Assembly (NCBI GenBank): GCA_036245525.1
Contig: BTPG01000005.1
Location: 120,798,417 to 120,862,416 of the forward strand
From: Semisulcospira habei
Taxonomy: Eukaryota > Mollusca > Gastropoda > Semisulcospiridae
DNA length: 64,000 bases
Direction: 5' to 3'
Of this stretch, positions 10,860 through 21,982 are shown one piece after another. A program made the translations under genes and the position numbers. Numbering within the stretch: the stretch's first letter is position 1; the number at the start of each line of letters is the position of its first letter. The notes beneath the pieces were generated by a model. The model was not told where the DNA came from. It saw nothing but the letters and a program-made list of their open reading frames with translations, and made no database searches.

Positions 10860-12600
10860 TCAACTATCGCATTACTAACATTTGACGTATCAGAGAATCA
10901 ACTTTGCAATGTTTTTGGCTGATTTTCACGCCTAGGGCTTACAGATCACAATTTGACCTAATCCTACCCCAGGGCCGGGACAAACAGCAGGCTTATACAA
11001 ACACCCTTCATGAAAAATCACGCGAGTATTAACGAGAATATAGGGTTTTTCGTAAAAGAAAAATTAAAGTTATGTTAGCTGTTTTACAAATGACTCCTAA
11101 AAAGTGGTGCAGAACATTTTTACACCTAGGTCACAATTGACCTAATCGTACCCGACAGCCGAGACAAACTGTAGACTTATTTAAATACCGTATACGAAAA
11201 ATCATGCGATTATTAATGAGAAGATTATTTTTTTCGTAAAAAAGATTCAATTGTTTTAAGATTAACCCATATAATTAGTGAAATTAATCTCCAAAACGTG
11301 AAAATATTTTTTTTCAAAAAATATTTAATTATCACTCAGAACGTTCTAGTGGTACAATGCTGGTTAACGAACTCATTCAATATCTCCCTTTTAGCTAGCT
11401 ATACGCAAAATATCTAGTAAAAATAAGAAAAATTACTGACTCCAGTGTGGATCAACCGGTTTTTGTGAAACTGCCATTTTCTCGCTAATGAGCATTTTAA
11501 TCAAAAAAATCGAAAAAAAGTCCAGAGATAATTCTTTTAGGGACAATATCCTAAAATTTCAAGCTTGTCCGTCCTCTAACGCGGGCTCTAGTCGCTGTCA
11601 TATCCTCACACGCACACATAATTATAAGGCGCTTGGCGCCAAAAAGACGTTCTCTAGCAAGGTTTGCGTAACTAGACGTGACTTCATTTTTATCGTGTTA
11701 CTTCTTTGCTAGAATTTCTGCGCCGCACGCCAAAAGCGGCAGGTGCATGCTCCGTAATGCGCTCCGACCCAGCCCCATCTCAAAGTCTACCGTATTTTCA
11801 ATACGGTAGACAAAAAGTAGTGAGCACAAAGTGCGTCACAAACTTCTGGCCTAGGACTATTTTAATTGGTTCGGCTTAGAAGGTTCAGGCATGAAAAACA
11901 AGTGAAGGCAAGGAAATACGCATGTAAAAACTTCCAGCAGAAGGCTTCATTACCAGCCTCTACAATGCCAAGGATCTGTTTTGGGTTTTTTTAATCCTGT
12001 GGATGAAAAAGAAAAAAAGAACGACCAAGGATCAGTGTCATGCGCTGATCGTGTAACCCCCTACGAGGTGCGATCTTTCACAGCTAATCCATCCGCGGGG
12101 ACGATTTACCAGCACGCACACAGAGAATGAGAAGTGGCAATTTCCTGCATGAGATCAAGAAATAAAATAAATAGATAGGAAAATGAAATAATTTGATTTT
12201 TTTAAAAAGGAGGTTCATAGATAGGAAAACGGAAAAAAAATGAGACCGATAATAAAAGCTATTAAAAAACCAACAACAACAAAACTTAGGATGAGACTGA
12301 AATAAAGTTTTAAACAATAAGTTAATATTACTGACGCCAAAACATGGAGATACGGATGAACACAGAACTACAATCATCTGGCGTAACTTTGACATACGCC
12401 AGTTCGACCAGGGGTGACGCTGCAGAGGCATTTTTTGCGTGAGGAGAATAATACATCGAAATAACTCTTCAAGCCAGATCGACCTGGAGTCAGTCTGGTA
12501 TACGCCAAAGTCACCCCGGGACCCTCTGGCGTTGGGATAATCCTGGCGTGGTACACCGGCATACACCGATGCAGGGTGTGGGGCAGTATTGAAAAGCACT
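10860..12600. other. No gene identified
   Basis: AT-rich non-coding sequence. Two loosely similar segments occur at about 10970-11090 and 11140-11240, sharing GACAAAC.GCAG.CTTAT, ATACG/ACAC, GAAAAATCA.GCG and TTATTAA.GAGAA. They suggest an old tandem duplication of about 190 bp. Open frames here look accidental. Confidence 0.45.
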
Positions 12601-12826
12601 TAGGAGGATCAATATCTGTTATCGATAATGCGGATACCCTGCTCTTCCACCCGGTCTGTAGGTTTTAGTAGCAAAAACACATGCTATTAATCACGGTGAA
12701 ACTACGTACTGGGTTCGAGTTTGCTCCCAACAAATGCTTTATTTCGTCCGTTCAAAGCGAAAAGAGGCCCACGGGAATTTTCTTACGGGACACGTAACAA
12801 AATTGCTTCTGATAAGCGATGGTAGC

Positions 12827-12834
12827 TGACGTCA
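12827..12834. promoter_or_regulatory. CRE-like palindrome upstream of the 12887 exon
   Basis: TGACGTCA, the full cAMP-response element palindrome, lies about 50 bp before the ATG, with an AT-rich segment (TAATTATAAT at 12868) between. A promoter role is inferred from position only. Confidence 0.35.
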
Positions 12835-12886
12835 TAACTATTCTATACGACCTGAGGTCATCTGCATAATTATAATCAAAGACAAG

Positions 12887-13101
12887 ATGGTAGATGAACC
12901 AGCGAACAAAAAAAGAAAGTATCATCGACTCGCACCGACAATGACAGACTCGGAATTGAAGAGAATAAAGAGAAAGAGAGACAATATACCCCTAAGTAGA
13001 ACTGACATCGGACAAGGGAATATGGACATGTGGCAACGCGCTAAGCAAGAGCTTGGCTTGACCGCCCACTCGGCGGAATTTGACGCTTTCCTGCTAAATC
13101 A
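12887..13101 (+). CDS. First coding exon of an unidentified nuclear-type protein, interrupted by an LTR element
   Basis: The frame opens at ATG (context CAAGATGG) and runs 71 codons plus 2 bases. The product is very basic at the start (NKKRKYHRL, then LKRIKRKRDN), consistent with nuclear localisation signals. A helix-like segment follows, MDMWQRAKQELGL..EFDAFLL, which recalls short N-terminal segments of metazoan zinc-finger proteins of unknown role; that likeness is weak. The LTR element begins two bases later. If the element is removed at its target duplication, the exon reads ..AATCA|GTAAGTAATT, a consensus 5' splice site. The residues after 13102 in the visible frame come from LTR sequence, not the gene. 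No downstream exon was identified, and the product is unknown. Confidence 0.5.
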
Positions 13102-13102
13102 G
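13098..13102. repeat. Left target-site duplication ATCAG
   Basis: The five bases ATCAG directly precede the LTR end TGTAAC. The identical ATCAG at 18187-18191 follows the other LTR end. Confidence 0.9.
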
Positions 13103-14345
13103 TGTAACGCACGCAGACTTGCCCACAGCCGTACGCACAGCCTCTCGCACAACAGACGCATACACCGCCACTGACTCAGACGGGCGCATTCATGCGGTAA
13201 AACTCAACACACGGGCTCCCTTTCTAAAGTAACTTTTATACACTAAAAGGTTCAAAAAGATTATCAAACTATATACACTTCTCTACTAACATCCGAACAT
13301 CACACACACACAATTCACAATATATCGCCAGGCTAGGTGTTAGTTCTCAGTCTCCAACCTGTTTGATGTTATTGCCTGGTTACGTTGGTCCTTCTCACGT
13401 CTAGGCGTGCAGGTCCGTTGTATGCTCTTTCCTGTCCTGTCTGTAACACGGACGTCCTTGTACTCACACCGTAGCGCAGTTCTCGCTGTGATCCGGGTAT
13501 CTTGGTCCCGATCAGACTCACTCTGAGTGAAGAGCTGGAGGGATGACCTCACGTTAGGTCCCACCTGTGACTGACGTCTCGGCGTCCGTCGTTCCACTCT
13601 TTACAAGCACCCTGAATACGACAAAAGTCTCAACGTAACACTTGCTAAACACACAACATATTGGATGACATGAGAAACATCACGTAACCTGGCTGATACA
13701 AATAACTCACATTCATTCACACACACGTGCTTCATAACGCGACTACTTCCGTAACACCCACATATCTGTCACTATCTTGAAACATTCACTATACCTTAAT
13801 CTATACACTGGAAAAGACTATGCTTAACCAACCGCGTACTACCTTCATAGCGACTTAAGCATACACACCTTACATTCCTTTAGTCATCCATCTCGGTAAA
13901 TAACTGTATTACAAAAACACCGGTTACTTCACTGAATTCTAAACCAACATAACTGAACCAAACCGGCCAACACTATACAAGCAAATTACTCTTAGCAACG
14001 CATACTGTCTTTAACTAAGCAACTATCAATACTACATATATAGAAACATACCTGAATTCTAGGCTTCAGAGTCTTGGAATACGGGCTAGGTATCTCAAAC
14101 ACATCCGTTTCATACAACAAGAAAGCCCGTACTGACGCATTTACTGCTCCGCCAGACAGCTTCCGCCTAGAACTCACTATAACAGAACTCACTAAAAAAA
14201 AAAAAAACCGTGTTAACCATGTCTTAAAGATTCCACGTGGACAGCAGGCCCCACGGACTATCGGCACAAACAAACCGTTAACAGAAACCGTACCGTATTT
14301 AACCTAATGTGTGAGCACTATGCACGAGCATAGAGCTTCATCACA
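13103..14345 (-). repeat. 3' LTR
   Basis: On the minus strand it begins TGTGATGAAGC and ends GCGTTACA. It is nearly identical to 16966-18186. The differences I see include a poly-A expansion and a small insertion near 14175-14210, and extra bases near 14008. Confidence 0.9.
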
Positions 14346-14360
14346 ATTCCTCCTTCCTCG
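14346..14360 (-). promoter_or_regulatory. Polypurine tract
   Basis: On the minus strand CGAGGAAGGAGGAAT abuts the 3' LTR start TGTGATG. A purine run here primes plus-strand DNA synthesis in LTR retroelements. Confidence 0.8.
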
Positions 14361-14683
14361 GGAAAAAAAGAAACGACCGAGTTTCTTTTTAAGACTACTC
14401 GACGTACTACACTATCCCAAAACAGGAAGGGACTAACTTTGACTATCTAGAAGACAAGAAGCAAAAATATTACAGCCTTAAGCCTCAACGTACACACTCG
14501 GATCGCAAAGCGAACGCGAAAACAGAACTAACGCGCTAAAACCTCCAGAAATGAAAACGACCCAACGGCTGCCCACACACAAAACACACAATCGCGAGAC
14601 TCCAATCTCCGATCTACCTACATATTGGGTGCTGAGCCGCATTTCTGTCCGCAACAGAAGTATGCCCTCTCCAGCCAACCCGA

Positions 14684-16424
14684 CTATTGGGCCACACCCG
14701 CTGACCGATCCCCTGATTCTGGACGGAAATAACGTTCCCTCTGCACAAGAGCACGCTTGCACTGAGCTTCCGTCGCGACTGATGCGACTACACCGTGAGG
14801 AACGTGAGCTCGCCGTTTCATCGCCCCGACCCTACTGATGACTGGCTGCACACCCTTCATATTACCTAGGACTAAATCGACTACCGGCTCGTCGATAACG
14901 CAAGAAATCAGATTACCCGAGAAAAACTCCGTGTCAATCTCTATCTTTGCCAACGGAAAAACTTCTACTTTCCCTCCGAACGAAACTACTTTCTGCGTCT
15001 CGCCCGTGAACTGATCTTGTCTAACAAGGCTACGTCTGACCCCTGCGGTCGTTGTACCTGAGTCACGGAGAACAGAAGCAAGACATCCGTTAACACCGTC
15101 CACCAGCGGTAGGCAACCACCTCCGCCAGATGAACACACTGCGCCCAGCTGTGGTTCCTCCCCGACTGGGACTGCAAAACTGGCCATGTGAGTGGGCTGC
15201 TCCGCCCCTTCCACCATACCAGGACTGTTAGGACATTGATGAGCTAGATGGCCGTACCCCTGACATGTGAAACACTGAGCCCCTGAACTACTGCTAGGAC
15301 AGTCACGACTAAAATGACCGTATGCATGACACGCAAAACACTGAGTGTGCGAATTCGCCATACGACCACGACCATACCCACGACCAGATGTTTATCTCCT
15401 CGTGCGTACGGATCGCGACTGGCATTGCTGTTACCTCGATCACCGCGTCGGAAACGCAAAGTACCTCTTCCGTTAACCAGCTCCGTAGTCTTGAGGTTAC
15501 GCTCCCTCAAGAATACCGCTAGATCCTTGGAAACGCTACCAAAGAACTGTTCAGCCAACATGAGATCGAACAATGCTTCGTACGTGTGGTCGATCTTTGA
15601 CAGTTCGACCCAACGTACGAGCAAATGGGACAATCGTTTGCCAAACGACACAAACGATTCCCCTGTCTCTGGCCGACAAGCTCTCAAGCGTTCTCTAAAA
15701 CCCTCAGCATTACACTGGAACTGCTGTAAGAGACACTCCTTCAAAGTCTCGTAATCTATGTTCCCCGAAACGTTCAAGCTATGGTAAAGACTCAAGGCCT
15801 GACCTTCTAGCACAGACGAAAGCAAAACGGGCCAGTTGGCAGATGGCCAACTCAACGCCTGCGCGTGAGCCTCAAAACGACACAAAAAAGCGTCAATAGA
15901 GTCCACAGACTCCTTAAACATTGGCAGTCTAGGAAAATTACGTATTCCTCGGCCTACCGAATCACTATGTGAAGTTCTAGACCCCGCATCTCGAGCTAAC
16001 TGTAGTTGTACCTCTCTATCCCTCTCTTTTTCTTCCTTCTGATACTCTAGTTCCTTCTCTCTTAACGCATGTTCCCTCTCGTCTTTCTCTCTCTGAAACG
16101 CTAGAGACTTCTCGTCCTTCTCTCTCTGAAACGCTAGAGACTTCTCGTCCTTCTCTCTCTGAAACGCTAATTCTTCTTTCTTAAGAGCTCTTTTCTCTTC
16201 TCTCTCTCTCTGTGTACTTCTAACTCTTTCTCCTTTAAGACTCTTTCTTTCTCTTCTCGCTCTCTCTGAGCTTCTAGCTCTTTATCCTCCCTCTGTATCT
16301 GTATTTCCAACTCTTTCTCCTCTCTAAGTTTACGAAACTCTAACTCTTTCTCGTCTTTCACTCTCTGAACTTCTAACTCTTTCTGTTTTAACTCTAATTC
16401 CTCCTTCTTAAGTACCCTTTCCCT

Positions 16425-16484
<60 letters not shown>

Positions 16485-16608
16485 CTTCTCTTTCTCTCGC
16501 CCTATCCTCCCTATCCTTACATTTCTCCACATAGTCAAAAAGCTTCTCATCCCTAAGTCCTAACCTTTCACCTTGTTTAATGTACGCCTCTACCGGGTCT
16601 GACTCCAT
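14684..16608 (-). pseudogene. gag-protease open region of the LTR element, frame-broken
   Basis: The probable start is the Met of MESDPVEAYIKQGERLGL at 16608, typical of the short N-terminal segment of Gypsy gag. A long Arg/Glu-rich coiled coil follows. Part of it is an expanded CT microsatellite (16427-16481) that shifts the frame, and part is an 11-residue repeat (FQREKDEKSLA, 33-bp period, 16089-16170). A capsid-like region follows (MFKESVDSIDAFLCRFEAHA at 15921, then LSSVLEGQALSLYHSL). After another frame break near 15385 come two CCHC zinc knuckles, CFACHAYGHFSRDC and CFTCQGYGHLAHQC, and an aspartic-protease block VLRDSGTTTAGVRRSLV with the catalytic DSG, followed by DLVLGNMKG. The frame stops at 14684 without entering RT. 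Confidence 0.85.
16427..16481. repeat. (CT)n microsatellite inside gag
   Basis: An uninterrupted CT run is read on the minus strand as alternating Arg-Glu codons. Its length changes the gag reading frame. Confidence 0.9.
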
Positions 16609-16947
16609 ACTTACTGCAACAATTTCCCACACTTGAAAACGTAAAAATACAAATAACACAACCAAATGAACGGCAAAAACTTAAAATGAAACCTCGCAAC
16701 AATTATCAACAACCTACGCAGAAAACAGTGTCCTACTTGACGTCCAGATGGAACGAAATATAAGAACGATAGAAAGAAGAGCAAGGAAAAAGAACACTAC
16801 CTATACAAAAGGAAGAAACAAGAACTAGCTCCTCGTAAGATCCAGAAAACTACAGGAATAACGGATCTTACCCCCTAGAATCGGAGAGGGGAATCTAACA
16901 CATCAACATGCACATAGCAACAAAATCCTACTCTAAAATATGTACCG

Positions 16948-16965
16948 CTAAAACAGGGTCACCAC
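16948..16965 (-). promoter_or_regulatory. Primer-binding-site region
   Basis: On the minus strand, directly after the 5' LTR end GTTACA, the sequence reads GTGGTGACCCTG. A TGG start close to the LTR is the usual complement of a tRNA 3' CCA end. The tRNA used was not identified. Confidence 0.6.
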
Positions 16966-18186
16966 TGTAACGCACGCAGACTTGCCCACAGCCGTACGCA
17001 CAGACTCTCGCACAACAGACGCATACACCGCCACTGACTCAGACGGGCGCATTCATGCGGTAAAACTCAACACACGGGCTCCCTTTCTAAAGTAACTTTT
17101 ATACACTAAAAGGTTCAAAAAGATTATCAAACTATATACACTTCTCTACTAACATCCGAACATCACACACACACAATTCACAATATCTCGCCAGGCTAGG
17201 TGTTAGTTCTCAGTCTCCAACCTGTTTGATGTTATTGCCTGGTTACGTTGGTCCTTCTCACGTCTAGGCGTGCAAGTCCGTTGTATGCTCTTTCCTGTCT
17301 TCCTGTCTGTAACACGTACGTCCTTGTACTCGCACCGTAGCGCAGTTCTCGCTGTGATCCGGGTATCTTGGTCCCGATCAGACTCACTCTGAGTGAAGAG
17401 CTGGAGGGATGACCTCACGTTAGGTCCCACCTGTGACTGACGTCTCGGCGTCCGTCGTTCCACTCTTTACAAGCACTCTGAATACGACAACAAAAGTCCC
17501 AACGTAACACTTGCTAAACACACAACATATTGGATGACATGAGAAACATCACGTAACCTGGCTGATACAAATAACTCACATTCATTCACACACACGTGCT
17601 TCATAACGCGACTACTTCCGTAACACCCACATATCTGTCACTATCTTGAAACATTCACTATACCTTATTCTATACACTGGAAAAGACTATGCTTAACCAA
17701 CCGCGTACTACCTTCATAGCGACTTAAGCATACACACCTTACATTCCTTTAGTCATCCATCTCGGTAAATAACTGTATTACAAAAACACCGGTTACTTCA
17801 CTGAATTCTAAACCAACATAACTGAACCAAACCGGCCAACACTATACAAGCAAATTACTCTTAGCAACGCATATAACTAAGCAACTATCAATACTACATA
17901 TATAGAAACATACCTGAATTCTAGGCTTCAGAGTCTTGGAATACGGGCTAGGTATCTCAAACACATCCGTTTCATACAACAAGAAAGCCCGTACTGACGC
18001 ATTTACTGCTCCGCCAGACAGCTTCGGCCTAGAACTCACTAAAAACTCCCGTGTTAACCATGTCTTAAAGATTCCACGTGGACAGCAGGCCCCACGGACT
18101 ATCGGCACAAACAAACCGTTAACAGAAACCGTACCGTATTTAACCTAATGTGTGAGCACTATGCACGAGCATAGAGCTTCATCACA
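16966..18186 (-). repeat. 5' LTR
   Basis: Direct repeat of 13103-14345 with the same TG..CA ends. The right target duplication ATCAG follows at 18187-18191. Confidence 0.9.
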
Positions 18187-18189
18187 ATC

Positions 18190-18197
18190 AGTAAGTA
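18190..18197 (+). other. Displaced 5' splice site of the interrupted host exon
   Basis: A|GTAAGTA follows the right target duplication. Joined to exon sequence at 13101 it gives a consensus donor in phase 2. With the element present the exon now runs into the LTR before reaching this donor. Confidence 0.5.
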
Positions 18198-18490
18198 ATT
18201 ACGGTCTTTGTCGATCTTCCTATAGTTCCGCGAGCGCTAGTGATTTTCTGAATTCATGATCTTCAGTAGAATTTATCTCTTACTGCTTTCGCACGAGTTT
18301 AAACCTGTTTTATCATATAGTTACGAGCTAGTTATGACATTTTATGCTGCTGAGGTCTGAAAAGTACGGTGTGTGTCAAAGCCGTTGCACATCGCTGTTC
18401 GTAACATGTTGTTGTCTGTGGTGGTTCACTCGATTCAGAGAGGTAGTGTTTCTGCTGCGATGGTGATTAGTCGTTTCCGATGATGCTTTC

Positions 18491-18622
18491 TGGTTCTGGC
18501 TGTACATTGCTTAACGTCCCGATAGCAACAAGACTTTCTCAGGACGTGCCTGCACTGCTTGTGAAAAAAAAACAACTAAACAGAATATTGAATGTATGTC
18601 GCTAGCCGGACTAATACGGTAA
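18491..18622. repeat. Dispersed repeat of about 130 bp, copy 1
   Basis: It shares GTACATTGCTTAACGTCCCG, then TTTCTCAGGACGTGCCTGC and AATATTGAATGTATGTCGC with 27207-27338 in the same orientation. Class unknown. The stretch 18623-19600 holds no gene that I can support. Confidence 0.75.
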
Positions 18623-19600
18623 ATGGCTTTCAGTTAAGTAGACTTTGATGTGTGAGATGTGAAATTGACTGTAGTGCAGAAAGTGGGTATAAATACCAAT
18701 GTTCTGTTTCAATGATGAAAAGACGGTGCGTGTTTCCGTGGGGTACGAAAGGATACTAGCAGGTCGAGCAGAACCCGCATTGTGATTTTGACAGCATAGC
18801 GAGTATGGAAGGTTTATTCTACTTTCTCGATGAAAATTGCGTCAAAGGGATGCCGGAGAACATCAGTACACGTGTACACTGACACGTGTGTAAACCACAC
18901 CGATGACCTCGTGACCTGCAGTATTGCGATAAACTGATAGTCGGCCGGGTTCTGTCTTGTGACGTAGGCTCATAAATATGCATATTAATTCAAAACGAGG
19001 CCGATGCAAACGATAAATCGGCGACTCGATACAAAAACAATACACATTCAAACGATGAATTTCGACATTTGGCATTGTACTTGTATCATAAAGATCTAAG
19101 ACAGTACACAAAGGACCCATACACATACTGTCAGCAGTATCTGTTGCATACAGTTTTCTGACTGTGTTGAGATGCTTGATCCTGGGGAATATAACTTTAA
19201 AGCTAACAAATCATTCCCCTTGAACTATCAGGGCTGGACAAAAACCAAAAAAATCTAAAGACACGTATGTAATGTTTGGCGGACAATGATAAAATCTGAA
19301 TAGCAGTGCACATGAGAGGGCTGAGTGGTTGTGTTTTGCTTTCTCGTATTTTTCCTGCGAGGCAGCGACGTTCATTATGCATGAGTTGTCACCCAATCGC
19401 GAATGGACAGACACGAACCTGCCTTACAAATCAGCAAGAACAAACAAAAGATCGACTAACAAAAAAAAAAAAATGCTCCCAAAATAAATGCTGTTCCATC
19501 TAGGCTTCGATTTTTGAATAAAACGAGGCCAAAAAAATGTTCACATAATTAATGCGGTTCGTTTGCGGATTCTAATTTCGAAGGATGAGCCGCACGAGCA

Positions 19601-19677
19601 TTAACGCATTCGAGACGAACCGCATCCGGATACGCGGCTTTTGCCGCGCATCCGGATGCGGCGTCTCAAATGAATTC
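19601..19677. repeat. Family D hairpin
   Basis: The left end TTAACGCATTCGAGACGAAC and core CGCATCCGGATACGCGGC pair with GCCGCGCATCCGGATGCG..CGTCTCAAATGAATT. The TTAA at the left is intact and the right end is degenerate. Confidence 0.85.
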
Positions 19678-19968
19678 AGCCCTAGGGTCGAATTTCCCAA
19701 AAATAAAAACTTCTAAAGACTGCGTGACAGCTCAGGCGATAAACTGGCAATGATATTTCAAGGTTGGTGACAATAGCTTAGTGCCTCTTGGTCTCTATAC
19801 TAAAACCTCGTAAATTTGAGGCCATGTTTTGAGTGCTGCAAGTCCGAGTCTGAATTATCGTGATTTGCCAAATGAATCCATGATGACGCAAACGGAACCC
19901 TGCCTCCTCAGTCCCTTTAGCCCACTCGACCATGACACCACGCCATGATAAGCATCGACGATACCTGC

Positions 19969-20154
19969 TTAACCCCTTGACTGCCAGTGGATGCAGATTG
20001 TATCTGAAGTCTTTAAGACCCGCAGCTGTCCAAGTACTACGGATATAAAATGGTGTCAGGAAGAGGCATAGATCCTAAAGGGGGGGGGGGCATGAGGATC
20101 TATGTCTCATGCAGCTAGACTGTGTTCACTTTTCCTCGGCCGTTAAGGGATTAA
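19969..20154. mobile_element. Family B mini-element with intact TTAA ends
   Basis: A 186-bp element starts TTAACCCCTTGACTGCCAG and ends CGGCCGTTAAGGGATTAA. Terminal CCCTT/AAGGG repeats and flanking TTAA are as in piggyBac-type MITEs. The family B hairpin (20053-20114, here with a G-run in its centre) lies in the right half. This copy shows that the 66-bp B palindrome is the core of a larger transposable unit. Its right TTAA (20151-20154) also serves as the left end of the adjacent D element. Confidence 0.75.
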
Positions 20155-20162
20155 CTCATCGA

Positions 20163-21982
20163 AGAAAACTGCCCCCAAGTCTTGTGAACTAGATCCCATG
20201 CCCACTTCCCTCCTGTATAACTGTAGAGATGTCATTCTTCCCCACATTACCCATGTCATTGATCATTCTCTTCAAACTGGTTCTTTTCCCACCTTGTACA
20301 AAATCGCAGTTGTCAAGCTGCTTTTGAAGAAAGCATCTTTAGATCAGAATGACTTTAAGAACTACAGACTTGTGTCAAATCTTCCATTTTTATCAAAGGT
20401 CATTGAGAAAGTTGTGCTCTCTCAGACCCTGAAGCATCTCACCGTCAACAATCTCTTAAATCCCCTGCAATCAGCAAATACCGCGTGAGTCATAGCACGG
20501 AAACAGCTTTACTGAAAATCATGAATGACTTGTTGCTTGCACTGGATGATGGTCAGGTTTCTGTTTTAGCTTTGCTGGATCTGTCTAGCGCATTTGATAC
20601 GACTGACTATAGCACCCTGTTCTGTCGCCTTGAACGTGTCTTTGGTATCCAGGGACAAATTTTTTATTGGTTCAAATCCTGTTTGTCTAACCGGTCACAG
20701 ATTGTTTCTGTGGTCATCTTTCAGTCGCAACCCCTCTGTTTCGGAGAACCCAAGGGTCAGTCCTCGGGCCTCTGCTCTTCATTATTTATATGCAGCCCTT
20801 GTCCGGTGTCATAGCTGCACGCCCAATTTCTCACCACGCGTACTCTGATGACACGCAGTTGTATAAGTCAGGCCATGTTGAGCAGGTCGATGCCATCATC
20901 CAGTGTGTGCAATAGTCAGTTTCTGATGTCAGAACATGGATGATAGCCAACAAACTAAAACTGAAAGAAGATAAAACAGAATCCATGTTTGTTTCCTCTA
21001 CCAGAATATCTTCTTCCTTACCGCAGTCCATCACAATCCTAGAATACTGAAGTTAGTTTTTCTGCTCAGGTGAGAACTCTTGGCGTCACCATTGACTGAA
21101 GTCTCTCACTAAAACAACACGTTTTGAATACCTGTAGATCTGCATTTATTGAACTGCGTCGCATTAGCTCCATCAGGCATCTTCTCACACCAGAAGTCAC
21201 TAAAACGCTGGTCTGCTCCTTTGTCTTGTCCCGACTCGATTACGGCAATGCACTCCTGGGTGGCTGTCCTCAGTACCTTCTGGATCTGCTCCATAGGGTG
21301 GAGAACTCAGCAGCACGGCTTGTTGTCAAGGCAAAGAAGTCAGACCACATCACACCCATCCTGCGTTCACTCCATTGGTTGCCTATCACATCTAGAGTAC
21401 AATACAAAGTTCTGTCCATCTGTCATACCTGTCTGTCTCCATCTACTGGCCCTGTCTATCTTTCTCAGCTTCTTCATTTGTACACACCTTCAATACAGCT
21501 CCGTTCCTCAGCAGACATTAAACTATTACGCTTTCCGACTGTGAGAACTAAGTCTTTTGGCGAGAGGTCTTTCACATACCAAGAACCATTTCTTTGGAAA
21601 AAAAAAACTCCCACAGTCCCTCAGATATGTTGAATCAGCCAATAGTTTCCGGGAGTCTTTAAAGACGCATTTATTCCTTTAAACGTGCATTCACCGTTAT
21701 AATGTGTCGTTGTCAGTGAGATCTGCCTAGTGTATCCGTTATTAGTTTAATGGTACACGTATATCTTTCGTGTGTGTGATCATTTATTGTTGGTGTGTTC
21801 ACTCTGCTAAGCTTATTTTCCTGTATATCTTGTTGCGTGGGTGTGTATGTTCGGGAATATATGTGTTGTAGGATGCAAGGTGTATGTAACTATGTTAGTA
21901 TGTCATTTGTACAGAGCCTAGAGCTTTCTATCGAAAGTATAGGCGCCTTAAAATATACATTATTATTATTATTATTATTATT
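20163..21982 (+). mobile_element. 5'-truncated L2/CR1-like LINE
   Basis: It contains RT and the C-terminal region, then a 3' UTR with GAAAGTATAGGCGCCTTAAA and an (ATT)n tail at about 21959-21982. The tail style matches the longer LINE at 27981-31850. It inserted within the D hairpin. Confidence 0.8.
20198..21640 (+). pseudogene. L2/CR1-like reverse transcriptase fragment, broken
   Basis: Readable blocks are AVVKLLLKKASLDQNDFKNY, VSNLPFLSKVIEKVVLSQ, HSTETALLKIMND, LLDLSSAFDTTDYS, and in another frame near 20838 a YSDDTQLYK box. They are followed by SRLDYGNALLGG and HITPILRSLHWLPI. It lacks the endonuclease and the first RT part. Several frameshifts and stops are present (for example near 20480, 20810 and 21050). 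Confidence 0.8.

Larger units (their letters stand above)
6617..10860 (+). mobile_element. Decayed non-LTR retrotransposon, I-clade-like (endonuclease, RT, RNase H)
   Basis: In order on the plus strand there is an apurinic-type endonuclease region (about 6980-7790), a reverse transcriptase region (about 8340-9240) and an RNase H region (about 9940-10340). A 3' UTR ends near a T run and GACGTTAAA. The RNase H domain downstream of RT is characteristic of the I/R1/LOA group. Stops and frameshifts break every domain, so the copy cannot encode the proteins. No target-site duplication was found by eye. Confidence 0.8.
13103..18186 (-). mobile_element. Ty3/Gypsy-type LTR retrotransposon encoding gag and protease only
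   Basis: A 5.1-kb element on the minus strand is bounded by two LTRs of about 1.22-1.24 kb with TG..CA ends and 5-bp target duplications (ATCAG). Reading on the minus strand it contains the 5' LTR (18186-16966), a primer-binding-site region (16965-16948), gag with a charged coiled coil, capsid and two zinc knuckles, an aspartic protease motif, a polypurine tract, and the 3' LTR (14345-13103). No reverse transcriptase, RNase H or integrase is present between protease and tract, where pol would normally lie. Movement would therefore need enzymes from another copy. LTRs differ by a few substitutions and short indels, implying a recent insertion. Confidence 0.9.

Noticed and set aside
12084..12599. 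171-codon minus-strand frame
   Set aside because: Composition is dominated by F, L and I from AT-rich sequence, and no domain, splice structure or homology was recognised.
13340..13597. Frames repeated at 13340 and 17203 (and 13992 and 17842) as duplicated genes
   Set aside because: They are the same segments of the two LTRs.
16167..16665. Arg-Glu-rich frames as a separate host gene
   Set aside because: They are the gag N-terminal coiled coil with a CT microsatellite, inside the LTR element.
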